Positions 42,889 to 50,679 of a stretch of DNA of 64,000 nucleotides are shown here, in pieces. The stretch lies in assembly GCF_047462415.1 (NCBI RefSeq), contig NZ_JANSJE010000007.1:1-64000 (forward strand), given 5' to 3'. The notes beneath the pieces are model-generated. The model was not told where the DNA came from and searched no databases. It saw only the letters and a program-made list of their open reading frames with translations. Within the stretch, counting starts at the first letter, position 1. Each line of letters starts with the position of its first letter. The position numbers were made by a program, and so were the translations under genes. This DNA is from Thermostichus sp047462415 (GTDB lineage Bacteria; Cyanobacteriota; Cyanobacteriia; Thermostichales; Thermostichaceae).

Positions 42889-44199
42889 CTACTGAGAACT
42901 GGAAGGATCCCCTTCCAATTCCCCTTTTGTCCGGGTCAATTCGGGAAACAGCGCTTCCAGTTTGGGCAGCAGATCCTGCAAGACGAAGCTCTCCAGCTTT
43001 TCGCTGGATAGGGGTTGGCGATTCATCTGCACATGGGCCACGTCGTTGCGGTACGGGCTAAGGCGAGACCAAAGATCAGCAAGCTGCTGCACATCTGGGA
43101 CATGGGCGGCAATGGGAGGAAGAGACTGAGGCTGCTCTTCTTGCTGGATAAGGGATCCAGTCGCAGGGGGATCTCCCAAGAGCTGCTCTTCCCGCGGGAT
43201 GAGGGATCCCAACTGGTGTTCAATTCCCTGCCGCGCTTCTCGTTCGCGGTAGTTTTGGATCCCCTCACAGAGGCAAAGGGCAGAAACCACCCACTCGCGG
43301 GCCAAGAGAAGGGCTTGGGTGGTGAAGCGCTTTTCCACATACCAGCGCAGCAGTTGAAAGTGCTTTTGAACTTGAGCTTGGGGATCCGCCGCTTTTTCTG
43401 CCGGCAGCGCCAGTTGGCTGTAGCTATCTTGAATGCTTTGCAGTAGCAGGCCAAAGGGCTTGGCAAATTGGCCCACCTCTTCTGCCAACTCCTGGGTGGA
43501 GTGTCTTTGTAACTTGCGCAAGTCCTCCTGCAGGCTGACTGGCCGCACCAGCTCCAGGCAACGGGAGATGTCGCGGATGGCTTGCCCAAAGCTCTGCAGC
43601 CGGGTGGGCTTGGGACCGGGTCTTTGCTGCCGGTAAAAGTCCCCATGAACCCTGTCCAAAAGCTGCCCCAGCTCCAGGGCTGAGCCGGTGCTGATGAACT
43701 TGTCGGTGGCCGTCAGCCAGTCCAAAAGCCGAAGGGCGGGGGTGAGATCGATAATGGGGGTTTCTGCCTGACCAGGGCGGTAGAGGCCGTAGTAGAGCCC
43801 CTGGATCTCGACATTTTTGGCCTTGCGCAAAAGGGCAGCTCCCAAGAGCACCAGCAGGGGGATGGAGCGAAAGGCGTGGGTGATATCGAAAAACAGCCGG
43901 GTGTTCGGCTCGATGCTATCAACCAGCATGTCGAAGATGGCCCAGGTCTCCGCCTCGGTTTTGCCTTCGGGAATGGCCTTGGCCACCTTCTCCACATGGG
44001 GCGGTAGATCTTCCTGCAGGCGGCTCCAGTGCTTGGCGCGGGCCTCTTCCGTCAGCAGGAGGATAATTCTGTCAATCTCAAAGAGCTGGCAGAGGGCTTT
44101 GGCAACGTAGCAGGTTTTCTCTGCCCGCCGCTCCCCAAAACAATACACCGTCTCGGTGTAATCGCCGGTGCCCAGGGTGGTCAAAAGGGTTTTAGCCAT
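42889..44199 (-). CDS. csx1: Csx1-type CARF-HEPN effector ribonuclease
   Basis: 436 residues. The N-terminal half is a CARF domain of the TM1812/Csx1 type: TTLGTGDYTETVYCFGE, FFDITHAFRSIPLLVLLGA and EIQGLYYGLY, expected to bind cyclic oligoadenylates. The C-terminal half ends with a HEPN-type R-x4-H motif in YRNDVAHVQMN, the RNase active site. Activated by Cas10 product, it would degrade RNA broadly. Located directly upstream of cas10. Confidence 0.9.
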   Translation of the reverse strand: MAKTLLTTLGTGDYTETVYCFGERRAEKTCYVAKALCQLFEIDRIILLLTEEARAKHWSRLQEDLPPHVEKVAKAIPEGKTEAETWAIFDMLVDSIEPNTRLFFDITHAFRSIPLLVLLGAALLRKAKNVEIQGLYYGLYRPGQAETPIIDLTPALRLLDWLTATDKFISTGSALELGQLLDRVHGDFYRQQRPGPKPTRLQSFGQAIRDISRCLELVRPVSLQEDLRKLQRHSTQELAEEVGQFAKPFGLLLQSIQDSYSQLALPAEKAADPQAQVQKHFQLLRWYVEKRFTTQALLLAREWVVSALCLCEGIQNYREREARQGIEHQLGSLIPREEQLLGDPPATGSLIQQEEQPQSLPPIAAHVPDVQQLADLWSRLSPYRNDVAHVQMNRQPLSSEKLESFVLQDLLPKLEALFPELTRTKGELEGDPSSSQ

Positions 44200-44374
44200 A
44201 GGGATCCTCGCGGTTGGGTCTGCAAAGCATCAAAGCACAACCGCCTGCAAGCTACCGCAACCTGGAAGCTCCCCCTTCACGAAAACAAGACGCCTTTTCC
44301 CAAGCAGTGAAGGTGGAAGGAGCCCGGGGTTAGCCTAGAAAGCAGTTGGCCTCTAGAACGATGGGGATCCTGGC

Positions 44375-44944
44375 ATGCTCCCGACCGAAAAGCTATCGAT
44401 GACTCCTGAACAGTTTCTTGCTTTGCCAGAGGAAGATATTACCTATGAGCTGGTCGATGGACAAGCTGTTCCCAAAGATGCGCCGATGTCCCCTCAGAGA
44501 TTTCATGCCTCTCTGCAGAAGCGATTGCTTTTCATTCTGGATGCGTGGTGTCAGGGCAAGGGAGATGTATATACAGAGCTGGCAATTGTTTTGCAAAGGC
44601 AGGGTCAGAAGTGGCTTCCCGTTCCTGATTTGCTCTATGTTTCGTTTGAACGCTGGCCAGAGCAGCAGGTGGAAGACGGCCCTTGTCCAACAGCTCCCGA
44701 ACTGGTGGTTGAGATTCTTTCACCGGGTCAGAGTTTTGGGGCTGTGGTTCAAAAAGCAGCCGATTACCTGCAGGCCGGGATCCTGCGCGTTTGGATTGTG
44801 GATCCGCAGGCCAAGAGCATCACCGTCTTCTACCCCGATGCCCCGCCGCAGACATTTGCAGGATCCCAGGCCATCCAAGACGATTGCTTGCCGGGCTTGA
44901 AGGTTGTTCCCCAGGATGTGTTTGCCCAAGCGCGGATCCCTTAG
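44375..44944 (+). CDS. Uma2-family nuclease flanking the III-B locus
   Basis: 189 residues, a second Uma2/DUF820 protein. Core pattern: MTPEQFLALPEEDITYELVDG near the start (shortened here to its key parts ITYELVDG), WLPVPDLLYVS, APELVVEILSPGQ and YLQAGILRVWIVDPQ. The PD...E-x-L layout fits the PD-(D/E)XK fold. ATG 44375 is used; ATG 44399 is an alternative. It diverges from csx1. Uma2 genes are numerous in cyanobacteria, so proximity to CRISPR may be chance. Confidence 0.88.
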   Translation: MLPTEKLSMTPEQFLALPEEDITYELVDGQAVPKDAPMSPQRFHASLQKRLLFILDAWCQGKGDVYTELAIVLQRQGQKWLPVPDLLYVSFERWPEQQVEDGPCPTAPELVVEILSPGQSFGAVVQKAADYLQAGILRVWIVDPQAKSITVFYPDAPPQTFAGSQAIQDDCLPGLKVVPQDVFAQARIP

Positions 44945-45034
44945 TGGGTTTAGTGCAAATAGCGTGAAACAGCCTGCTAGTTTATCTCCAGGCCATTGAC
45001 AAATGCTGAAGGGATCCCAAAACAAGATTTCCTG

Positions 45035-45595
45035 CTAGGGGCTAATCGTGAAGCGGAAGAGCTTCTCATCGGCCAGTTGGAGAACTTCCTGGCCTGCAGC
45101 CGCCAGTTGTTCCGGGGGCAAATTCCGGTATTGGGCGATAAACTCAGGCAAAACTTGAAACTCCACCCGCTTGCCGGTCTCTCGGTGGATCACCACACTG
45201 CGCATCTTGTCGAGGGAGCCAACTTCCACCAGCTTCAAGTTCAGTTTGCCCAAACTGGCTCCTGTTGCAGCGTGCAAGCCATCCACAATACACACAAACG
45301 GGATCTCCAGCGGCGACTCGTGAATAACCTCCACCAAAAAACGGTTCCTAGAAGTGTGGGGAGTTGGATCCATTAAGCCTAGCTCCGCAAGGGCGCGCAT
45401 CCCCATGCGATAGCCGATCACTGCCCAAGGGCCGGCTCCGCCATGGATTTCTGTTACTCTCTGAACTGCTATCGCCGTCGAGTCACTTCCAGAAAAAGAA
45501 CTCGGATGAGCTGGTGCTGGTGCTCCCAAAGCTAGCTGAAGCGCGATCAGTAGAAGAGAAAACGGCTGCGGCTTGGCAACGAAGAACAAGTTCAT
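45035..45595 (-). CDS. FmdE-domain protein with signal peptide
   Basis: 186 residues. A signal segment (FSLLLIALQLALGAPAPAHP) precedes an FmdE-type domain: EIHGGAGPWAVIGYRMGMRA and CIVDGLHAATGASLGKLNL. FmdE domains were named from the formylmethanofuran dehydrogenase operon of methanogens; cyanobacteria lack that pathway, so a metal- or cofactor-related exported function is more likely. The gene sits between the two CRISPR-Cas loci and is convergent with the Uma2 gene. Confidence 0.75.
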   Translation of the reverse strand: MNLFFVAKPQPFSLLLIALQLALGAPAPAHPSSFSGSDSTAIAVQRVTEIHGGAGPWAVIGYRMGMRALAELGLMDPTPHTSRNRFLVEVIHESPLEIPFVCIVDGLHAATGASLGKLNLKLVEVGSLDKMRSVVIHRETGKRVEFQVLPEFIAQYRNLPPEQLAAAGQEVLQLADEKLFRFTISP

Positions 45596-45746
45596 AGGCA
45601 GTGCAGTGGGGAGACATGAAAAGCAGAAAGATGCTAAGCCATCCTAAGCCCTGCCCCTTGAGCCTGCCTATGCAGGGGCGGGGGATCCAACAGCCTTCTG
45701 AGAACTATTCCCAGAACTGACTCACAGATGCAGTGAGCCGAGAACG

Positions 45747-45886
45747 ATGATATTGTCGAAGGTAAGCCTCCGGGCGTTGAGCACCCTTAAATGGCCGTTG
45801 TGGTCAGAAGTGCTTTGCTGGTGGCAGCAGGCTCTAACACCCCTGACTGCCCTATCCACTGATCGCCTTAGGGCGCTGTCTATCAC
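45747..45886 (+). ncRNA. Putative crRNA-like regulatory RNA (CreR/CreA type)
   Basis: A first pseudo-repeat (45747-45784) begins atgat and ends gggcgttgagcac: it keeps the 3' handle and the GCC/GGC stem of the I-B repeat, but the loop is TCCG rather than GTAA. A spacer-like segment starts at 45785 (ccttaaatggccgttgt). A second, more degenerate repeat (about 45848-45886) matches the I-B repeat at 19 of 26 aligned positions (45853-45878), with stem CGCC/GGCG. The spacer start matches the cas6 upstream region at 14 of 17 positions. No clear promoter is seen. A 23-codon ORF (45791-45862) lies inside but lacks a ribosome site. Confidence 0.6.
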
Positions 45887-45916
45887 TTGACAAGGGATAA
45901 GAGCCCCCAGTAACCT
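45887..45916 (+). promoter_or_regulatory. Candidate promoter of the I-B cas operon
   Basis: A perfect -35 hexamer TTGACA (45887-45892) is followed after 18 bp by TAACCT (45911-45916), a weak -10 (3 of 6). It directly abuts the second pseudo-repeat. A start near 45924 would place the crRNA-like target site in the first transcribed bases. Confidence 0.5.
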
Positions 45917-45929
45917 CCTTTCTGGGATG

Positions 45930-45946
45930 TCTTAAATTGCGGTTGT
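45930..45946 (+). promoter_or_regulatory. Proposed target site of the crRNA-like RNA
   Basis: tcttaaattgcggttgt matches the first 17 nt of the spacer-like segment at 45785 at 14 positions; mismatches are at 1, 9 and 12. The 3 bases just before it are ATG (45927-45929), on the side where type I PAMs sit. It lies 17-33 bp upstream of the cas6 ATG. Confidence 0.5.
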
Positions 45947-45962
45947 ACGCGGAGCCAGACCA

Positions 45963-46604
45963 ATGACTGCTGAGGCTTCACCACCTGACTCAACAGACTT
46001 CCTTACCCTCGTAGTAGACTTGTGCCTGCCTGTACGAGGAGCCACGCTCCCGGCAGATCATGGATACGGCTTATTGGCGGCACTGTGTCACCGAGTGCCG
46101 ATGTTGCATCGGAATCCCTGCGTCGGTATTTTGACAACAGCAGGGATCAGAGATAGACAAGGCAAAATCCTACTAACTCCACACTCCCACATTAGGATTC
46201 GACTACCTATCGAGGCAGTGGCGGAGGTGTACAAGCTAGCCGGTAAACAATTGAAGATTGGATCTCATGAGGTACAGCTAGGGATCCCTAAGATTTTTAC
46301 TCTCAAACCAAGTACTTCCCTGAAAGCTCGAATCGTTACGATCAAGGGCTACACTGAGCCGGATACATTTGCCCAAGCTGCTCAGGCTCAGCTAGAGAAG
46401 CTAAAGATTTCAGGCCAGGTAACAGTACTGCAAGATAAAACCGGAAAGCCTCTGCGTAAAACCTTAAGAATCAAGGGGCATACAATCATAGGTTTCTCAA
46501 CATTGGTAGAGAACTTACAAGAGGAAGATTCAATTCGTCTACAGCAAGTAGGCCTAGGTGGCCGACGGCGCATGGGCTGCGGGTTCTTTCTACCATACAA
46601 GTAA
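45963..46604 (+). CDS. cas6: Cas6 of the MYXAN-like type I-B system (Cmx6)
   Basis: 213-residue RAMP endoribonuclease that cuts pre-crRNA at the base of the repeat hairpin. It matches the compact MYXAN-type Cas6: VDLCLPVRGATLPADHGYGL at the start and the Gly/Arg-rich end VGLGGRRRMGCGFFLPYK. ggag lies 8 bp before ATG 45963. Cleavage 8 nt before the repeat end would leave the handle TTGAGCAC, just after the stem. It is the only Cas6 in the window and precedes cas3 by 13 bp. Confidence 0.88.
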   Translation: MTAEASPPDSTDFLTLVVDLCLPVRGATLPADHGYGLLAALCHRVPMLHRNPCVGILTTAGIRDRQGKILLTPHSHIRIRLPIEAVAEVYKLAGKQLKIGSHEVQLGIPKIFTLKPSTSLKARIVTIKGYTEPDTFAQAAQAQLEKLKISGQVTVLQDKTGKPLRKTLRIKGHTIIGFSTLVENLQEEDSIRLQQVGLGGRRRMGCGFFLPYK

Positions 46605-46617
46605 GGAGAGATCTACA

Positions 46618-49035
46618 ATGTTTAAGTTTTTACTGGCAAAATCTCTGGAGAAACGGGATCCCAGCCACCAATCCGAAGAAGAGTACGCTCAAGCAAAAGG
46701 CGCTGCTAAGCTTACAGGTCATGTTACGGCTGTATTATCAGCGGCTGAAGTTCTTTCAGAGCATCTAGGAGAGACTATTCAGCAGCAGTTGAGGTTGAAG
46801 GACGCAAGTCGTCTGAAATCTATTGTTAAGCTGGGATCTTATTTACATGATTGGGGCAAGGCAAACCAACATTTCCAAGAGATGATTTATCTCAAGTCAT
46901 CAATTCTAGATGCCGAATCAAAAGCAAGACTTGAGAAGGCTTGGAGGGCTCACAATAAGCAACAACTTATTCGACATGAATTTTTAAGCGGCATACTCGC
47001 CTTACAGGTTAGCCCATTTCGGGAGTGGCTACGGAAAGCATTTACCGAAGAGGAGCTGCTCTTGGCTACTTGGGCAGCAATCGGACATCATCTCAAGGCA
47101 GGAGTGGATTTACAGGGCAAGGAATCACACAAAATTACAGAGTTGCCGGATGGCACAGGAACTGAGGTTCGTATTTACACTGACCATCGGGATTTTCAAT
47201 CCATATTGAGACTGGGATCCCAGAAACTTGGACTGCCAGAAAAGATTCCAGATGTACCTTCGGCAAATTGGAAAAAAGAACAGCTAGAAGAGCATTTACA
47301 TACCTTGGCAAAACAGTTCCGAGACTTTGCCAAAAGTCTAAGCTCAGATCAGCGGGCATTGGTGGCGGCGGCTAAAGCCACAGTCATCGCTGCAGATCTG
47401 GCAGGATCGATCTTGCCATCAGAGGGAGAAAACCTACAGGATTGGATCTCTAATACCCTGAGTTTGGTTCTTCAGGAAAGCGAACTAGAGCAACTAGTTA
47501 CCCAGAAACTAGGGGGAAATTCTCTACGACCCTTCCAAGAGAAAATTGCTAATACCCGCTGTCGGGTAACACTGGTAAAAGCAGGCTGTGGTACGGGGAA
47601 AACCTTAGGAGCCTATGCTTGGGCAAAAAAGTGGGCAGTGGGAAAGCGGCTGTTTTTTGGCTACCCTACCACTGGAACAGCTACTCAGGGCTACCTAGAC
47701 TATGCCGAGGGATCCCCAATAGAAAAAATGCTGATGCACTCGCGGGCAGACTTAGATCGAGAACTGCTGCTAACCGGAGAGGGCGAAAAAGATGAGGCAG
47801 CTTCATCTCGTCTGGCTGCGCTGCAAGCATGGCGAAAGAAATTAATTATCTGCACCGTGGATTCCATTTTAGGTTTAATGCAAAACAATAGAAGGTCACT
47901 GTTTTCATGGCCAGTTCTAGCTCAATCTACCTTTGTTTTTGATGAAGTGCATGCCTATGACAATCAATTGTTCAGCGCTTTACTGAGATTCTTACGGACT
48001 TTTCGAGGTGCACCTGTCCTCTTGATGAGCGCTAGCTTTACCCCAGGACAGCTCCAGGCAATTAAGCGAGTGATGGATGAGTTGAGTGAACCTATAGAGG
48101 ATCCCGTTGAAGGACCGCGAGAGCTAGAAGAACTGAAGCGCTATCAAATACAAGAGGTGCAAGCAGAAGGTGATCCCACCCACTCTGAGCGCATTTGGCC
48201 GGAAGTCATCAAGGCAGTTCAGGAGAGGCAAAAGGTTCTATGGGTAACTAATTCAGTGTCCAGTTGTATTGATATTTATCAAGTTGCCAAGGAAAAACTA
48301 GAAAATATAAAAGCCAAAGTTTTAATTTACCACAGTCGTTTTCGCTACAAAGATAGACTCACCAAGCATGAGCAGGTTATCAATGCTTTTAGTCGGCCAG
48401 AACCTGTTCTTGCTGTCACTACGCAAGTCTGTGAAATGTCCTTAGATTTAAGTGCAGATTTGCTTGTCTCTGCCATGGCTCCAGCAACGGCTTTGGTTCA
48501 GCGATTGGGTCGGCTAAATCGAAGAATGAAAAGCGAAAAAGAAGAACCTTGTACAGCTCTCCTCTACAGATGGGATAAAAGCTCTCCCTATACTGCAGAA
48601 GAACTAGAAAGCGGGCAAAAACTAGTTAATGAGGTTAAAGACAGAGGACTAGAGCGCGTTTCACAGCGGGATTTAGCTAGCATTCTTTCTCAGCTCAGCC
48701 AAAAAGAGCCTGTTGAAGTAAAATCGGCCTGGCTTGATCAAGATTGGTGCGCTTACCCAAGTTTCCTACGCGAAAGTGGACACACAATAACGGTGCTTCT
48801 AGCAGAGGATCAGGAGTCTATTTGGGAAGCTGCTAAAGGTCGGCAGGAAAAAGCTATGGCTAGGGGGCAAAAGCTATCGAAGATGCAAGCTTTTCTGCAA
48901 GAGGCTCAAGCTTGGGCAATTCCAATTCGGATCCCAGATAAAGAGATAGAGTGGTGGAATTGGCAGCGACGCGGATTTTATTTCGTCACAGAGCCTGGAT
49001 ACATCAGCTATAGTGAGGAATTTGGCACGCCATGA
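46618..49035 (+). CDS. cas3: Cas3 HD nuclease-helicase
   Basis: 805 residues from ATG 46618, preceded by aaggagag. The HD nuclease comes first: His in LTGHVTAVLSA, His-Asp in YLHDWGKANQHF (about 77) and IGHHLKAG. The helicase has Walker A KAGCGTGKTLGAY (about 322), DExH box FVFDEVHAYD (about 441), ILLMSASFT-like motif III and the C-terminal QRLGRLNRR. Recruited by Cascade, it unwinds and shreds target DNA. The stop overlaps cas8. The base composition is visibly more AT-rich than the surrounding chromosome. Confidence 0.94.
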   Translation: MFKFLLAKSLEKRDPSHQSEEEYAQAKGAAKLTGHVTAVLSAAEVLSEHLGETIQQQLRLKDASRLKSIVKLGSYLHDWGKANQHFQEMIYLKSSILDAESKARLEKAWRAHNKQQLIRHEFLSGILALQVSPFREWLRKAFTEEELLLATWAAIGHHLKAGVDLQGKESHKITELPDGTGTEVRIYTDHRDFQSILRLGSQKLGLPEKIPDVPSANWKKEQLEEHLHTLAKQFRDFAKSLSSDQRALVAAAKATVIAADLAGSILPSEGENLQDWISNTLSLVLQESELEQLVTQKLGGNSLRPFQEKIANTRCRVTLVKAGCGTGKTLGAYAWAKKWAVGKRLFFGYPTTGTATQGYLDYAEGSPIEKMLMHSRADLDRELLLTGEGEKDEAASSRLAALQAWRKKLIICTVDSILGLMQNNRRSLFSWPVLAQSTFVFDEVHAYDNQLFSALLRFLRTFRGAPVLLMSASFTPGQLQAIKRVMDELSEPIEDPVEGPRELEELKRYQIQEVQAEGDPTHSERIWPEVIKAVQERQKVLWVTNSVSSCIDIYQVAKEKLENIKAKVLIYHSRFRYKDRLTKHEQVINAFSRPEPVLAVTTQVCEMSLDLSADLLVSAMAPATALVQRLGRLNRRMKSEKEEPCTALLYRWDKSSPYTAEELESGQKLVNEVKDRGLERVSQRDLASILSQLSQKEPVEVKSAWLDQDWCAYPSFLRESGHTITVLLAEDQESIWEAAKGRQEKAMARGQKLSKMQAFLQEAQAWAIPIRIPDKEIEWWNWQRRGFYFVTEPGYISYSEEFGTP

Positions 49036-50591
49036 CTGAGCTAAAGCTACACATAGGACATCCTGGGTTAACACTGCTGCATCGAGCAGGGCTGGCTGGG
49101 CTGTGGATGACTCTTAAGCAGATAGAACAAGAAATTCCACCAGAGAAACGACCAGGGTCGCTAACTTGGGAACTGACGCCTCGACAAGTCCAACTGTTCT
49201 GGCAGGGAAATGACTTTGAGGTCATTGACTGGCTGCTTAAAGAGTCTTTTCAGCTCAACAATGGACTTATTGCACTTCGAGGAATTGATAGTAAGTCGAT
49301 GCGGAAAGACTCGCAGGTAATCGTTCACCAGGGGATCTTGGGAACATTTTTACAACATGGCAAAACTCGCAAAGTTCTTGGTGAGCAAACTGAATCTCTA
49401 GAGATCGATGAGAACTACCCACCCATCATCATTAAGTATAAAGCTTTAGAAAGCTACGTCCATCAGGAATTTGCTGAAAATCTATGCGATAAAGACGGTA
49501 ATTGGCTTACGCAGCCAATTAGCATTGCTGGCTGGCTTAATCCAGGTGCCGTTGTGCGACACAATGCATTTTCCTCAGATACAAGCTTTGAAGAGTCTCC
49601 AGAGATGGCCTTTATACTCCTCTACGCCTCTGTTTCTTCCTTCTACTACATTCTTCGGTCACGGTTGAAGAATCAAAAAGCTCAATATGCTCTGGTGGTT
49701 CCTGAGATCACCGATATGGAGGTCTATGCAGGCTATCGGCAAGATCCTCGGCTCCGTTATGCAAGTTATCGAGATTTACATGCTGCCGGTTTGGGAGATG
49801 CTGGGCTTAAGTTTCTGACATATCAAGAGGTTGCAGAATCTTCTCGAGGATTTAAGGTAACTCGATGTCAGGTTCTCACTCTAGGTTCTGTCCCCTGGTC
49901 GAAACAACAAAAGTCTCGCACAGATCTATTTACTGTAGAAGCAAAGTATCATGCCTGCAAAAACTACCAGATCTGCAAAGCGGTACTACCAGATCGAGTT
50001 ATCCTTAAGACAAAAGCGGAGGAAGGAAACTTTATCGCAACAAGCTTTGCTCGTGAGATGATTGCTGAAAATCTGGCGAGAGATCATCCTTGGTATGCCG
50101 GGTTTTCAGATTGGATTAACAGTAACGAGCGGTTCAAACAACTGTGCTACGAACGCAGAGGTTTAAGTGAGATGGTCATGAGAGCAGACATGGATGATAG
50201 AGAGCGCTGGTTTGTCCAGACTTGCCATGAGGCTATTCGCTTTACCTATGGTCGTTTATATCAGAAGGCTCAAGATCGAGGAGAGCAGACTAACTTTGAT
50301 AGGGAAAACGTACGTATTCGTACTGGATTAGCTCGATGTAAAAATGCAGAAAGCTTCCGTGAGTTTATTACTAACTTTTGGGCAAAAGCTGGGATAATAC
50401 CAACGCTTCAAGAGCACTGGGATGATTTGATGGACTTGGTTATGGATCCCAAAGAGTGGAGAAAAGCACGGGATCTAGCTCTTCTGGCGTTAGCAAGCTA
50501 CAAAGGTAAGGAGCGTCAGGAAGAAACTCAAGATGAGCCCGATGAGAACGGTACTGACTTGATTGCTCCTGCCGAATTAGAAGAGGACTAA
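49032..50591 (+). CDS. cas8: Type I-B (MYXAN) large subunit Cas8/Cmx8
   Basis: 519-residue large Cascade subunit, expected to read the PAM and help Cas3 recruitment. It resembles the Cmx8 family by start (LKLHIGHPGLTLLHRAGLAG), context and length; Cas8 families have no catalytic motif to point to. The C-terminal part (from about 381) is mostly helical and may be made separately as a small subunit. It overlaps cas3 by 4 bp; cas7 begins 85 bp later. Confidence 0.85.
   Translation: MTELKLHIGHPGLTLLHRAGLAGLWMTLKQIEQEIPPEKRPGSLTWELTPRQVQLFWQGNDFEVIDWLLKESFQLNNGLIALRGIDSKSMRKDSQVIVHQGILGTFLQHGKTRKVLGEQTESLEIDENYPPIIIKYKALESYVHQEFAENLCDKDGNWLTQPISIAGWLNPGAVVRHNAFSSDTSFEESPEMAFILLYASVSSFYYILRSRLKNQKAQYALVVPEITDMEVYAGYRQDPRLRYASYRDLHAAGLGDAGLKFLTYQEVAESSRGFKVTRCQVLTLGSVPWSKQQKSRTDLFTVEAKYHACKNYQICKAVLPDRVILKTKAEEGNFIATSFAREMIAENLARDHPWYAGFSDWINSNERFKQLCYERRGLSEMVMRADMDDRERWFVQTCHEAIRFTYGRLYQKAQDRGEQTNFDRENVRIRTGLARCKNAESFREFITNFWAKAGIIPTLQEHWDDLMDLVMDPKEWRKARDLALLALASYKGKERQEETQDEPDENGTDLIAPAELEED
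50172..50591 (+). CDS. Possible internally initiated small subunit (Cas11-like)
   Basis: In-frame ATG codons at 50172 and 50178 inside cas8 follow gaggtttaagtgag. The product would be about 139 residues, highly helical, starting MVMRADMDDRERWF. In I-B and I-D systems Cas11 is made by internal translation of the large-subunit gene (established for several), and no separate cas11 gene is present here. The start itself is inferred. Confidence 0.4.
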   Translation: MVMRADMDDRERWFVQTCHEAIRFTYGRLYQKAQDRGEQTNFDRENVRIRTGLARCKNAESFREFITNFWAKAGIIPTLQEHWDDLMDLVMDPKEWRKARDLALLALASYKGKERQEETQDEPDENGTDLIAPAELEED

Positions 50592-50665
50592 GACTATAAT
50601 CTTCAAAGTAGAAGCTTGTGAGCCAGACAAAAAATCAACGTAGCAGTAACTTAGCAACTTAGTTT

Positions 50666-50679
50666 GGAGGAAAACCATG
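50666..50679 (+). promoter_or_regulatory. Strong ribosome-binding site of cas7
   Basis: ggagg at 50666-50670 stands 6 bp before the ATG at 50677, the best Shine-Dalgarno in the operon. It fits the need for several Cas7 copies per Cascade. Confidence 0.75.

Larger units (their letters stand above)
45596..45962. other. Intergenic region upstream of the I-B cas operon
   Basis: 367 bp. From left to right: a GC-rich hairpin (45649-45685: ccctgcccc pairing with ggggcgggg allowing one wobble), a repeat-like element at 45747, a spacer-like segment, a second repeat-like element, a perfect -35 hexamer and the cas6 leader. It is not empty: see the entries for the crRNA-like RNA and its target site. Confidence 0.7.

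Noticed and set aside
45791..45862. 23-codon ORF (MAVVVRSALLVAAG...) inside the crRNA-like element, as a possible CreT-type toxin
   Set aside because: There is no ribosome-binding site, and it overlaps the spacer-like part itself; the promoter match points to cas6 rather than to this ORF.
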